Assembly (NCBI GenBank): GCA_008973525.1
Contig: WACJ01000519.1
Coordinates: 248,001 to 312,000, forward strand
Origin: Stenopsyche tienmushanensis
Taxonomy: Eukaryota; Arthropoda; Insecta; Trichoptera; Stenopsychidae
Direction: 5' to 3'
DNA length: 64,000 nt
In this document: piece after piece, positions 1-9,992 of the stretch
Numbering within the stretch: the first letter of the stretch is position 1
Layout of the letters: each line of letters opens with the position of its first letter
Translations under genes and position numbers: made by a program
Notes under the pieces: model-generated
Database searches by the model: none
The model's input: the letters and a program-made list of their open reading frames with translations, nothing else
What the model was told of the DNA's origin: nothing

Positions 1-299
1 TATAAATAAAAATTAGCAATGATTTTGATAGCGTTTTTAGATTTTATTCGCATTCAATTGCATTACCGAAATAAATCATTGTATGCAAATTTTGGACGTC
101 CATCAACACAAACGTACGGCCAATCTACCTTCGCTCATTAATCTAGATAAAACCCCTAAATTATTCAAAAACTAAGTTTAAACGCTCAAAAAATGTGTAT
201 GTTTATACGTAGCATGAAGCAACCACTACACTAACAGGAAGTCTATTTTATTATTTATTACACAAACTACAGATTTATCGTTTAGCACAGTTTTTACTA

Positions 300-1000
300 T
301 TTTTCAACGTAATCGTCGTAATTTGTATGCCAGTGTCATAGACCTTCGCCGCCAACATTTTTTCATGGATTCTGGAGTGTAATGACACACGTCATGATGG
401 AGTCCAGAAAAGTTTCTCTATCCTGTGCAAAACATTTCAAAAATTCACGCGCGATGATCACGCGATTTTGACAGTGCCTTAATGGGAGCATTCTGGACGT
501 CCATCTCGCAAACAACTTTTGTAACCAAGTTTTTCCAATACAATATCACTAAAGAGACTTCGATAAATGTCAAACAAGTTCGTCAGAAATCAATGATGAT
601 CTCCCACTTATTGCCTCGTCGAATCATGGAAAACTCGATAAAATTGATAAATCTAGTCTCGCTCGAGGCCTCATTTGGCGCGAGCCCTATGTTAATAAGC
701 CTCTAGGGGGACTTCCGTGATCGTAGAAATTGTAAAAAGCCCCTGGGGGATGCATTTATCTGCATAACCTACGCAAAAAGAAGAGCCACAAGGTTAATAT
801 GTCCAACCGGTCCGATTTTCAGACCGCTGACACTTCAAATGAAATTGTGAGTTTAAGTTAAGTCTTTCTGAACAGCTTAATCGACTTCGTGACATGTTGT
901 TGACTCTATCACATCACTACCATATACTTTCATGAGTTTCCGATGTATATTAGCGGTGGTATTGTTTTGCAAATGGATGAATACTTGAATCTCGCATGGA
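300..1000 (-). pseudogene. mariner M1 transposase remnant, copy 1
   Basis: Read on the minus strand, about 990-877 encodes an N-terminal helix-turn-helix-like stretch (NTTANIHRKLMKVYGSDVIE), and 600-355 encodes the region leading to the catalytic domain, with a decayed form of the TGDETW block followed by CHYTPES. These are hallmarks of mariner transposases, which excise and insert DNA at TA sites in the nucleus. Stops and shifts break every frame, so the copy is dead. A non-LTR fragment lies between the two parts (779-846). Related copies lie at 4220-4735, 35640-35722, 49940-50300 and 62857-62942. The outer limits are uncertain. Confidence 0.6.
779..846 (-). pseudogene. non-LTR ORF2 C-terminal tail fragment
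   Basis: The minus strand reads VSGLKIGPVGHINLVAL, the short block shared with the tails at 13296-13420, 19488-19680, 32655-32740, 38215-38422 and 58486-58600. In the 58 kb copy this block follows an RT/C-terminal domain, which places it at the end of a non-LTR retrotransposon ORF2. Only about 20 codons remain. Confidence 0.5.
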
Positions 1001-1039
1001 TAGGAAGACGGAGGGAGTGCGCGACAACTTCTTGTTATC

Positions 1040-2018
1040 TTATTTTCTAGATGACTCTCGTACATTGTATATGTCTGTATATGGATCTGAGTGGAACGCA
1101 TCATGCTGTGTAAAATTTGTCATTCAGCTGATTCGTCTCGATTTGAATCGTTCACAATTAAATGATTTACATTTCCATCTCAATGAATTATCTTCTAAGC
1201 ATTACATTTGCTGGAATTATCTATGATTTCGAGACTTGCCGTCAATTTGCTGCCATTATGATGTCGAACGTGTTTTCGATTCGTTCTCTATTACAATGTC
1301 TATCGAAGTGAGCAGGCCATAATCGATTTAATCGCGTGAAAGCGGTCGGATTTCGACAGTTTTGCTCGAGGAAAAAAGATGAGAAAAAATGGGAAAGTTT
1401 TTCGCTCCGAACATCGAAATATACGGAACAAGCGTCGCGATGATCTGGTGTGTTGTGGCCTAGTTGTTCTGGTGTTTAGGACTATTTGGAGCTGGGCCAA
1501 GTAAAATGTTTCAATCGCATTGCGAAATGCAAGGCACCGGTTTCGCCATTTTTGTTTGCCTTTTGGATGTTAAACATCGTTTATCTTGCCGATCCCGATT
1601 GGACAAGTGTTAAATCTGGATTCGAATGTGCGCTCCAACGATCGGGGGGGACCTTCCGAGATGCCAGGTTATCTTTGTCGCAATGGACTGGAATCGATGC
1701 TCAATTCGGCGTGAGATATGCGCTACCATATGGGAATATCTAGAAAACTCATGAAGCTGACCTTTATTTAAGATGTGTCCAAGTAAGATTTATTTTTTGA
1801 TAATTCAATCTGCATTTTACCCTTTTTTCATTTTAAACGCTTCATTATTTACCCAAAAACATTCATTTTTTATAATTTCTTTGAATACCTAAATCTTGTC
1901 ACTTTTAAGGAAAAATGTGCAATGATCATCATTAGAAAAGGTGTACCATAAAGCCACTAAATAAAGCTTAAAAATCTTATATAAATTCGATCCAAGTCGA
2001 AAGTGGCTACACAAAGTA
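1040..2018. other. no recognisable feature
   Basis: I see no recognisable gene. Small open frames lie at 1300-1500 (minus) and 1486-1743 (plus), with no known motif, and the second half is AT-rich. Confidence 0.4.
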
Positions 2019-2231
2019 TTGACCCTTTGATTAGTGATTCATTTTAAATTAAGCTAAACATAGATGCTATATTCGTATGTCCACCACGTATCGTCCACAC
2101 AAATCAACTTTACTCTCGGGAGCGCGCAGCGTGAATCAACCTTGTTTATCAATAAATGAACCTTAACACGTTTGATATTGTTGTGTGCGAAAATGCTCTT
2201 TCTGCATCACTCGAGTGCGAACACACATAAG
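2019..2231 (+). mobile_element. TTAA-type MITE, subfamily B, truncated
   Basis: It begins TTGACCCTTTGATTAGTGA and continues with the family blocks (GATGCTATATTCGTATGTCC, CGCAGCGTGAATCAA, AATAAATGAACCTTAACAC) seen in the copies at 36394 and 45862. The CCC terminus next to a mutated TTAA fits piggyBac-type non-autonomous elements. The right end is missing or degraded. Confidence 0.6.
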
Positions 2232-3058
2232 CGCGATTACTAATCAGCGGATTAACATTGAATTTGTAAAATACAAATATTTAGGACTGCCAATATGAGT
2301 GCTCAATGTTTGTTTGCGAGTACGAGGTATCGAATTCCGTGTATAACGCTCTTTGTAGACTGTATCAATTTAATCGTATTAAAATAACATCAGGATCTCT
2401 GGCTGCTAATAATTTCGCTTTCTGCAGTTTGGAATGAGTATTCCGATGCGTAAAGCAAGAAGACCTTCTAATTGAGAGAAAGACACGCGAAGCAAATAGA
2501 TTCTGTGATGGCTAATAATGTCTGATGTCTTGGAAACGAAATGGTCCCCTGGGAAAATACAATTTGGCATCGGAGAAAAAATACATGGGAAGTAAACAAA
2601 AATAGGAATTCAGTGAAATACACATTACACGCCGAAGCCTTTTACGCTATTGACCAAATAAATGGTTTGCCTTTAATGATTAATGAAGTTCATGGTTCAC
2701 GCAAAGGTCGCACCAAAGTCTGCTTTGCGCACTACAATTTCACTATCGTAAAGTGATTTAATCTCATGGATTTTCATGCATACATATCACGCTACGATTA
2801 TTTTCAGCCATCTGAAGTTATTAACATGTTACTGGCACTCCAAAAAAAAATACCAAAAAATTCCGTCCCGATGAAAAATTGGCCTTGGGGATATAGTCTG
2901 AGATTACAGTCACGGAGTCACTGAAACATATATTCAAAACTTTTTTATTTTTGTCTTGTTCAGATTATAATTTGGTTGTAAATGAGGATGAGTTTGAATT
3001 CGGCATGCATGGATGCATCACAAAATGAATTATGCCGTCTATGTCGTTTTATTTCATA
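2232..3058. other. no recognisable feature
   Basis: AT-rich. A 71-codon open frame at 2541-2756 (plus) has no motif I recognise. Confidence 0.4.
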
Positions 3059-3150
3059 TTGACCCTTTGATGAGTATGCACTCACATGTTGAGTGCGCTC
3101 TCGAGTGATCCAGAGAGTGTATGCACGTAAAGTTGCACATTAAATAAATT
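3059..3150 (+). repeat. terminus of a TTAA-type repeat, family C
   Basis: TTGACCCTTTGATGAGTATG followed by CACTCACATG recurs inverted at 19020-19073 (ending CATCAAAGGGTTAA) and, diverged, at 29497-29560. It is a second short family with a CCCTTTGAT terminus, again next to TTAA or a one-base variant. Confidence 0.5.
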
Positions 3151-3479
3151 TGAAGATAACAATGGGTATCTACAAATCGATCAAAGAAATGCTTTCGTTG
3201 ATAACATAATGAAATAAACTATTGGATCCATCTATATTATTAACGCCCGATACACGTTCAATATTGATGACGTTTGATGTCTTTTTAATAGATTGAACGT
3301 CCACATAATCAATATTTAATTAATTCATACCATGGATTGTATGAATACAAATAATTTGGTCTAAATATAAGGGGTGATTAAATAATGTGGTTATAAATAC
3401 AGGATATAAATAAACGCGTTAATTGACATTGAGTTCAATTTTGATATCGGTATTCATTGATATCCTCAAAATAAATTCG

Positions 3480-3827
3480 TTAACTCTTTGAGTAGTGAGC
3501 TAATTTTAAATCATCATTAACTTCGATGCTATATTTGTATGTCCGCCACTTATCTGCCAGGACCATCGCAGCATGTATGAAGCTTGTACTTAAATAAATA
3601 AACACTGTCGATAGCACATAATATTCGGTAATTTTTGTGCGTAAACATAAACAATACACTTGAAATCATTATTAGTCGATAAATTTGGGTTAACGATCTA
3701 TACAATCTTATGATATACGCAAGATACTCTCTCCGTCTATGTCTATCTCCGAGCTCATCGTGTAATAATGCACTTTCGTTACCGGAATTCGGACACAACA
3801 CTGTGTCTTACCTCTTTAAAGGGTTAA
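3480..3827 (+). mobile_element. TTAA-flanked MITE, full-length copy
   Basis: A 348-bp unit bounded by TTAA on both sides (3480-3483 and 3824-3827). Its termini are CTCTTTGAGTAGTGAGC on the left and, read inward from the right, CCCTTTAAAGAGGTAAG. Internal blocks (CACTGTCGATAGCACA, GATAAATTTGGGTTAACG, GAATTCGGACACAACACTG) recur in at least seven other copies here. It has no coding capacity. TTAA target duplication and CCC ends are diagnostic of piggyBac-superfamily movement, so a piggyBac transposase elsewhere probably mobilised it. Confidence 0.8.
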
Positions 3828-4121
3828 GCTATACGCTATCGACAATAAGTTTGAAAACGCTTAAAACTTCACGAAAAACTGTATAACTCGTCGATTATTG
3901 ATGTTTAAAAATATGCATAATATTAAACATATCTCTCTTAGCCCTTTGGCATTGAGTAGTCGCTTATGCGACGATCGAATTTGACGGTAGAAGTATTTTA
4001 CATACATCTCACAAATTTCGCTTTAATATTCAATGACCTAAACGCACTTAATTTAATTTTCCAACGATTTTCATAGTAAATTTTCGACGGTCCGATCTTT
4101 TTTTGTTCTTCAAAGCAGGGT

Positions 4122-4205
4122 TTCGAACCGAATCGAAAACCGATAAAAACGTTATTTTGCCGGAACGAAAACTGAAACTGAACCAGTTTGAAAATATATA
4201 ATTTT
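4122..4205 (+). repeat. GAACTGAACCG-type dispersed repeat
   Basis: The motif series CGAAAACCGATAAAAACG / TTATTTTGCCGGAACG / GAAAACTGAAACTGAACC recurs at 4845-4915 and 50425-50540. The class is not determined. It lies just outside mariner M1 at both loci. Confidence 0.5.
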
Positions 4206-4219
4206 TCCGTAGATATCCA

Positions 4220-4735
4220 AAGGTCATCTACGGAAAATAAGCTTACACCTGGCTTATAGGGGTGATCGTAACGGTCAATTTGTTTGATCTCGCGTGTTTG
4301 TCGGCCATTTTGTCCAGTCACAGTTAATTCTTCCGATGGAGAGATCGTCGCGCGCTCTCGTTAATTCCCATCCGTGTGAGATTCTCGCGGTCAACGGTTT
4401 TTTGACTTTGCCGCAAACAATTCCGCTGCGAATATCTATCAGAACCTCATGGAAGTTTATGATAGTGATGTGATGAGTCGACAACATGTCACGAAGTGAA
4501 TTAGGTTGTTCAGAGAATGAATGGATGACCATCAGTGATTTCTGACGAACTTGTGCACAAAATTGAAGAACAAGTTCGAAATGACCGTCGTGTGATACTT
4601 GACGACCTTCATGAAGAATTTCCTGACATTTATCGAAGTCTCCTTGGTGATATTGTGTCGGAAAAACTTGGTTACAAGATGTTGTGTGCGAGATGAGTGC
4701 CCAGAATGCTCACACCATGTCATGTATTCTGTTTA
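4220..4735 (+). pseudogene. mariner M1 transposase, N-terminal remnant, copy 2
   Basis: The plus strand carries a leader shared with 50200-50290 (inverted), then a decayed helix-turn-helix region with SRQHVTK, then SDELVHKIEEQVRNDRR (about 4540-4590), and finally KLGYKMLCAR followed by a stop and VPRMLTPCH near 4670-4720. The KLxYKxxCARWVPxxLT block is a mariner signature, and here its Trp codon has become TGA. The catalytic half is missing. Several shifts break the frame. Confidence 0.65.
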
Positions 4736-4844
4736 GTCTATCTCTTCCTATTTACTATGTATGCAGACGGTAATTCTCAGATTTATATTCGTTCCCTAGT
4801 GCTTTGCACTCTAATTTGGGACACGCTAAATCCAAATTAATCAC

Positions 4845-4915
4845 TCGGAACTGAACCGAAAACCCAAAAAACCGTTATTTTTACCGGAACGAAAACTGCG
4901 TATATCCAAGATCAA
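4845..4915 (+). repeat. GAACTGAACCG-type dispersed repeat
   Basis: Second copy of the repeat at 4122-4205, on the other side of mariner copy 2. Between the two, 4733-4765 also matches 50607-50645 (block ending CTATGTAT.CAGAC). Confidence 0.5.
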
Positions 4916-5021
4916 AAATCATTTGTTAGATTAAAAAATATATAATAGCATGTTTTTGTCAATATTTTATTATGTCATTGTAAATCTGTGATGCTCTTAT
5001 ATGGCTGTAATGTGGATGCTG

Positions 5022-5037
5022 CCGCTAGATGGCAGCC
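5022..5037 (+). promoter_or_regulatory. CTCF-like motif (candidate)
   Basis: CCGCTAGATGGCAGCC resembles the core bound by CTCF-type zinc-finger insulator proteins. It sits inside an imperfect inverted repeat (GCTGCC ... GGCAGC). Single motif matches occur by chance, so this is only a candidate. Confidence 0.2.
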
Positions 5038-5039
5038 GC

Positions 5040-5689
5040 GCTCCTTTGCTCGTTATTATGTCACTTTTAGTCGCATTCTCGTTCATTTCAGATTCATTGT
5101 CATGTGTCATATTCGAAATAGATAGTCTTGGCCCAAATTCTCAATTATTTATGCAAAGCGTTGTTGATGCTCGTGAGTCAACCGAATGAATAAACATTAA
5201 GGCGCGATACATTAGAAGCGATCCCAATAAAACCCACTCCTGCTTTTTGTCACCGGCCGCGATTCCATCAATGGCCTATTGTTTCCGCGAATAAAGTTCA
5301 TTGCCAGAATCGTCTTTGTAATTGTTGCATAATCGTAAACAAAAAATCCTCTTTTGTATTCGGTTCATAAGCATTTTCCCATGGAGTCACTTTGACCTCT
5401 TGTCCGCAATCGATTGTCCGACACACCAGAAAAAAATAATGTACGCGCGTCTGACGTCACCGATCGATTTAATACTACGCGAAGAAATGCGAGCCTCCGG
5501 CATGTGACCTTGAATTTTCCAGCACGATATGTGGCAGAAAGTGCCCTAAAGTAGATTTTCCGTCAAGGACAAGGGCGACTTAAGGGATGGCTATTGGCGC
5601 TGTGTGCTGTATGTGATCGTGCCGAATGCGACCTTCAGGTGTAATTGCATTTTTTTATTGGAAAATTAATGCTGAAATAATCGGAAATT
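5040..5689. other. no recognisable feature
   Basis: Two short open frames (5001-5189 and 5322-5507, plus) have no motif. No repeat match was found. Confidence 0.4.
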
Positions 5690-5993
5690 CAGGGTGGACC
5701 GGATGCCTTCAGGGTGGTCAGAGGCCCCTCGAGCTACGGTCCTCGATCTGATGACTTTTCTGGTTGAATCCCCGAGCGAACCGCTAAGAGTTTCACTTTT
5801 CGTCTCTCTCCGGCCAATTTGCCCTATCGCGCCTATAGAATTTTCGCTTCAAAAGTTTATTTTATCTAATAATCTCTATTTGTACGTATGTAATGCGCTG
5901 CCATACCGTTCATCAGATTGCGATGAAACTTCGTCCACTTATTGCTAAAGATTGCACGAGTAATATAGGTATAGTCTAACATTTAAAATTAAT
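5690..5993 (+). repeat. dispersed repeat G, left flank of the LTR element
   Basis: It carries GAGTTTCACTTTTCGT ... AATTTGCCCTA (5785-5830), then GCGCTGCCATACCGTTCATC (5897-5916) and ACGAGTAATATAGGTATAG. Similar blocks occur at 10670-10800, 20590-20880 (minus), 20945-21012, 27493-27567 and 37560-37720 (minus, joined to repeat X). The LTR retrotransposon inserted into this repeat. Confidence 0.6.
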
Positions 5994-5997
5994 GTTT
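5994..5997. other. target-site duplication GTTT (left)
   Basis: GTTT immediately precedes the 5' LTR and is repeated right after the 3' LTR (10666-10669). A 4-bp duplication is within the usual range for Ty3/Gypsy-type integrases. Confidence 0.8.
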
Positions 5998-6207
5998 TGT
6001 AGCGTGGAGGCATAATTAAATCATTAAAAATAGTGTACATGCGGCGAAATCCATGGGATTTCGCCGTTGCCAGTCCTTACGGTCAAGAAACACGGTCAAG
6101 AAACAAGAAGTACCGCAATAAGGGCTGGATCGACGCGCTCCATGTAGATAAGGACGCTGGCGTCGGTTACATAGATAAGAAAGGGTGGCCTGGCTTCAAT
6201 TGCCAGG

Positions 6208-6214
6208 TATAAAT
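6208..6214 (+). promoter_or_regulatory. candidate LTR TATA box
   Basis: TATAAAT lies 241 bp before a poly(A)-type AATAAA-bearing region, as expected for U3-R of an LTR. A TCAGTT initiator-like motif lies at 6245-6250, slightly far from the TATA. A second TATATAAA at 6391 overlaps the AATAAA and is a less likely promoter. The 3' LTR carries the same sites at +4003. Confidence 0.4.
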
Positions 6215-6396
6215 GTGACGCTCTGTAGAAACATTACAGAGACGTCAGTTCGATTCCAGGCCTTGCCCGAGGAACATCTTTTCGGAGATTGTTCCGTTGA
6301 AGCCTCCATACATCGCCATTCTCGCTGCACTTCGTCTGACTGATAGTTCATCACACGCCATTGCCATCCACGACTGTGCGCTCCGCATTTTATATA

Positions 6397-6402
6397 AATA
6401 AA
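6397..6402 (+). promoter_or_regulatory. candidate LTR polyadenylation signal
   Basis: AATAAA, repeated in the 3' LTR at 10400-10405, where it would end the genomic transcript. Confidence 0.35.
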
Positions 6403-6663
6403 TGCGTTGAGCTGACACACAGTCTTTAAATTCATCATCTCCATCTACGATCAGAACGAGCAGAACATCCCCATCCCATAAAGAATCCTGACGTAAATAT
6501 CCGTAGTTCACCGGCGCCGTCCTCGTGGTCCAGACTAACGTTACGAAACGTCTAATTTCGAGTGACCTTTGGATCCGGGCTCCGCGATCCGGATAACGCA
6601 GCATCCGCTGCAGCTACGAAGGAACGCAGGGGTGCCCATAGTCAGCGGCCCCCTACGTTACAG

Positions 6664-6683
6664 TGGTGTCGAAGAAGTGGGAT
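6664..6683 (+). other. primer-binding-like site (tRNA-Leu type)
   Basis: TGGTGTCGAAGAAGTGGGAT starts one base after the LTR. It resembles the complement of an insect tRNA-Leu 3' end (TGGTGTCAGAAGTGGG type) but carries two extra bases after TGGTGTC. The first seven bases, which pair with the CCA end and the first discriminator bases, are intact. A cleaner version occurs at 40651-40666. Confidence 0.6.
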
Positions 6684-6747
6684 TTCTGCTTTCGATTGTG
6701 GAATGCTGACAAGGAGAACAACCGAAGCTATAACTTCAGGAGGAGCA

Positions 6748-9015
6748 ATGGCAGCAGCAGCAGAAAATATGGCAACGATGGCATCACAAGTAAGTCAGTC
6801 AAAGATGGCTTACTTCACGGCTATAATGGAGAAAATTTTGGCGAAAATGGAAGAAGAAGCGCGTCTACGCGAAGAAGCACGTCAAATTGAAGAAGCGCGC
6901 TATCGCGAAGAAGCGCGTCTACGCGAAGAAGCGCGTCTACACGAAGAAGCGCGCCAGCGGGAAGAAGCACGTCAAATTGAAGAAGCGCGCTATCGTGAAG
7001 AAGCGCGTCTACGCGAAGAAGCGCTGAGAGAGATGCCTGCGACGATGAAATCCTTACCTGCTCACGGCGCAGATTATCCAATTTTCGACGGATTATCCAA
7101 CGTCGAGACTTTTATTGAAGAATACGAGTGGACCTGTAAATATTTCGCCCAAACGCGACCGCTGCAAGTGCTTCGAGCTAAGATGCGCGGGAAGGCTGTC
7201 GAATACATGCTCTACGATCCGGCATTTAATGGCAATGATTATTCCGCGGCGGTTGCGGCCCTCCGCAAAGTATTCGGAGACTCAAAGTCGCCACCCATCT
7301 GCAAGCGACAGAATCGCGAAGTCGAGATCGCAGCGAAGAAGCGAGCATCCCAAGCCGCTTCACAAGCGCCGCCCGCTCCGATTCGAGAGCACACACGACT
7401 CGTCGCTCCAGACGAGCCGGCCGCTCCAGACGTTCCAGCCGAATCCGCTCATCTTCAACCGCCCGCTCCGAGCCAAGAGCAACCACGACTCGTCGCTCCA
7501 GACGAGCCGCCCGCTTCGATTCAAGGACACCCATCACTCGCCGCTCCAGATGAGCCTGCTCGAACTCCTCATCTTCAGCCGCCCGCTACAATTAAGGAGC
7601 GCCCATCGTTCGCCGCTACAGATGAGCCCGCTCAAAACGCTCATCTCCAGCCGCCCGCGCTAATTCAGAAGCGCCCATCATGCGCCGCTCCAGATGAGCC
7701 TGCTCAAACTGCTCATCTTCAGCCGTCCGCGCCAATTCAGAAGCGCCCATCACGCGCCGCTCCAGATGAGCTCGCTCAAACTGCTCATCTTCAGCCGCCC
7801 GCGCCGATTCAGAAGCGCCCATCACGCGCCGCTCCAGATGAGCCTGCTCAAACTGCTCATCTTCAGACGCCCGCGCCAATTCAGAAGCGCCCATCACGCG
7901 CCGCTCCAGATGAGCTCGCTCAAACTGCTCATCTTCAGCCGCCCGCGCCAATTCAGAAGCGCCCATCCCGCGCCGCTCCAGATGAGCTTGCCCAAACTGC
8001 TCATCTTCAGCCGCCCGCGCCAATTCAGGAGCGCCCATCACTCGCCGCTCCAGATGAGCCTGTTCAAACTGCTCATCTTCAGCCGCCTGCGCCAATTCAG
8101 AAGCGCCCATCATGCGCCGCTCCAGATGAGCCTGCTCAAACTGCTCATCTTCAGCCGCCCGCGCCGATTCAGAAGCGCCCATCACGCGCCGGTCCAGATG
8201 AGCCTGCTCAAACTGCTCATCTTCAGACGCCCGCGCCAATTCAGAATCGCCCATCACGCGCCGCTCCAGATGAGCTCGCTCAAACTGCTCATCTTCAGCC
8301 GCCCGCGCCGATTCAGAAGCGCCCATCACGCGCCGCTCCAGATGAGCCTGTCAAAACAGCTCATCTTCAGCCGCCCGCTCCAATTCAGGAGCGCCCTTCG
8401 TTCGCCGCTGAAGAAGAGCCCGCTCAAAACGCTCATCTTCAGCCGCTTGCTCCGATTCAAGAGCATCCACCGCTAGCCGCTCCAGACGAGCTCGCTCCAA
8501 CCGCCCATCGCCAGCCGCCCCTCAACAACGAAGGACCGACCACCCACCGCGCCTTGCTGCAACGATTATTGTGCGGCAAACGCGGCCATTTGCAAACGCA
8601 ATGTCGCAATAGACGACCACATTGGGACCGACGACGGCAGCAATTCGGTAACACCAGAACCGATCGTCGAGGATGCAGAGCCGACCGAGGAGGAGGAATT
8701 GGACCTAACAAGCACTTCCGGCGACAAGGAATGAGGACCGGAACTACCAACGCACGGCGGCGACGCCGCAGCGCCGTTTTCCCGCTGCACTCGCAGCATG
8801 CGTCGCGACGCCTCGCCATTGATGATGGCCGACCACCAACAGCCTCGCTGAAAGCCCGTACCTACGACCCGATGCATTGTGCGTGGTTTCGACAATCAGC
8901 TCGAGCTACATCCGCATTGCAGGCTGCGCCTGGAGCGTTGGCCGCGATGCGGAAACTAGTGGAAAACCCAAAAGAGGGTTTGTGTACGCGTACAGGACTC
9001 GCAAAAATCTGGTAA
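6748..9015 (+). CDS. gag: Gag-like polyprotein of the LTR element
   Basis: The frame is open from 6562, but the ATG at 6748 (after GGAGGAGCA, opening MAAAAENMATMASQ) is preferred because 6562 lies inside U5; this gives 755 residues. Residues about 27-95 form a charged coiled coil dominated by ten EEARxx hexads. About 105-180 resembles the retrotransposon Gag/capsid family (YPIFDGLSNVETFIEEYE, then RKVFGDSK). About 207-591 is a proline-rich tandem repeat of 24 residues. Residues 609-619 (CGKRGHLQTQC) form a zinc knuckle that lacks its first Cys (Arg in its place), and an Arg-rich tail follows. Gag proteins assemble the cytoplasmic particle that packages the RNA. The ORF is intact, so it may still be made. 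No pol follows. The coiled coil and repeat array make it longer than many Gag proteins. Confidence 0.8.
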   Translation: MAAAAENMATMASQVSQSKMAYFTAIMEKILAKMEEEARLREEARQIEEARYREEARLREEARLHEEARQREEARQIEEARYREEARLREEALREMPATMKSLPAHGADYPIFDGLSNVETFIEEYEWTCKYFAQTRPLQVLRAKMRGKAVEYMLYDPAFNGNDYSAAVAALRKVFGDSKSPPICKRQNREVEIAAKKRASQAASQAPPAPIREHTRLVAPDEPAAPDVPAESAHLQPPAPSQEQPRLVAPDEPPASIQGHPSLAAPDEPARTPHLQPPATIKERPSFAATDEPAQNAHLQPPALIQKRPSCAAPDEPAQTAHLQPSAPIQKRPSRAAPDELAQTAHLQPPAPIQKRPSRAAPDEPAQTAHLQTPAPIQKRPSRAAPDELAQTAHLQPPAPIQKRPSRAAPDELAQTAHLQPPAPIQERPSLAAPDEPVQTAHLQPPAPIQKRPSCAAPDEPAQTAHLQPPAPIQKRPSRAGPDEPAQTAHLQTPAPIQNRPSRAAPDELAQTAHLQPPAPIQKRPSRAAPDEPVKTAHLQPPAPIQERPSFAAEEEPAQNAHLQPLAPIQEHPPLAAPDELAPTAHRQPPLNNEGPTTHRALLQRLLCGKRGHLQTQCRNRRPHWDRRRQQFGNTRTDRRGCRADRGGGIGPNKHFRRQGMRTGTTNARRRRRSAVFPLHSQHASRRLAIDDGRPPTASLKARTYDPMHCAWFRQSARATSALQAAPGALAAMRKLVENPKEGLCTRTGLAKIW
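6853..7032 (+). repeat. 18-bp tandem repeat, 10 units (EEARxx hexads)
   Basis: Ten consecutive six-codon units (EEARLR, EEARQI, EEARYR, EEARLH and so on, the last being EEALRE) encode a single charged helix or coiled coil within Gag. A higher-order pattern of five units appears nearly twice, suggesting block duplication. Confidence 0.85.
7368..8524 (+). repeat. 72-bp tandem repeat array within gag
   Basis: About 15 units of 72 bp encode the 24-residue unit APIQKRPSRAAPDEPAQTAH + LQPP. The first two units are degenerate; the central units are nearly identical, which points to recent unequal exchange or slippage. Because 72 is divisible by three, spurious long open frames exist in other frames across the array on both strands. 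Confidence 0.92.
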
Positions 9016-9018
9016 GTG
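9012..9018 (+). promoter_or_regulatory. splice-donor-like site overlapping the gag stop
   Basis: GTAAGTG matches the 5' splice consensus, and its TAA is the gag stop codon. A spliced transcript leaving gag at its last codon is conceivable, but no acceptor or downstream coding exon is recognised. Confidence 0.2.
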
Positions 9019-9990
9019 TCGTTTCGTTATGTTTGCCGCTGTTTTCGTAGTATCGGATGGATTCGACATCGCGCGATGTTCTTAAATAAACCGCGCAATT
9101 AAAGATAATTTTGTCTAGTAAATTAAATTTATTCTTAAACAAACTTCTCGCGATAAGGCATACATGCCCAATTACTAAATCTGTGACAGTGATTGTTAAA
9201 TTCGCGAGGAAAGATCGTACGAGCATCACGGAGGCCGAAGTGTTAACAACAATAATAATAATTAATAATAATAAGTCATTCGCGTACGTTCATAAGAACA
9301 CCAGTATCAGTGAGCAATTGTTGCGACTGACTGGTTTAATCGCGGTGGGCGTCGATAGAGAGCTCGACGTCTAGTAGGGAGGAACGTGACTACAGCTGAG
9401 CTCCTAGTGGGCACTTGATCTCATCCTTCGGCTTTGATTCTTCGGCCAGGATAGATACATGATCATTTAAAAATGCACCAAAATAACGGCCAGGAACGAC
9501 TCCTGCGTCAGACGGCTATGAAAAGCCGGGAAAAATAATTATATAGTTGTACTCACCGGGTACCGGATTAGCTCGCGATAATAATTAGTTAATTGCAAAA
9601 ATTCATACGAAAAGAATAATTTAACTAAAATCGGTAAGAAAATAAAAAAAAAAAATCCCGATACTGCAGCGGCGGCAGCATTTATGATTACGGACGGCAC
9701 TATAAACGCGGAAAACACACGGTTTCCCTTTCTATAAGGCGTAATTTTATAATTAAAAAAAAAAAACTAGATGATACAAACCTAGTTGTATTATATATAA
9801 TGACTTGCATTTGTTTTTCTCCATTGTATTTTGTGTATTTTACTATTTACTGATTGATGATTTTGTATAAATATTTCTTGTGTACTCTATTGTTAATATG
9901 TGATTTTGGAGACGCACGGTTATGGATGGTAATCAAGGCAATTAAACACGTTCATCTTTTGTTGAATTGATCGGGACGATCAAACTTAAG
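9016..9990 (+). other. 3' internal region of the LTR element, no pol
   Basis: About 975 bp between the gag stop and the polypurine tract. The only open frame of note (9111-9374, 87 codons) has no RT, RNase H, integrase or envelope motif that I recognise. A short ATA/AAT-rich tract lies near 9250 and A-runs at 9648 and 9754. It may hold packaging signals or the scar of deleted pol. Confidence 0.5.
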
Positions 9991-9992
9991 TC

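Larger units (their letters stand above)
5998..6662 (+). repeat. 5' LTR
   Basis: 665 bp, TGT ... ACA. A TATAAAT at 6208-6214 followed by AATAAA at 6397-6402 suggests U3 to about 6238, R to about 6420 and U5 to 6662. It matches 10001-10665 at every position except the 25th base. Confidence 0.92.

Noticed and set aside
6196..6604. Two antisense open frames (82 and 119 codons) in the LTR, repeated at 10199-10607
   Set aside because: They are identical only because the LTRs are near identical; no motif, and they oppose the LTR promoter.
7616..8476. Long open frames in other frames across the gag repeat (237 codons minus, 260 codons plus)
   Set aside because: They are by-products of a 72-bp period divisible by three: one stop-free unit keeps every repeat open. 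Only the main plus frame continues into the capsid-like and zinc-knuckle parts.
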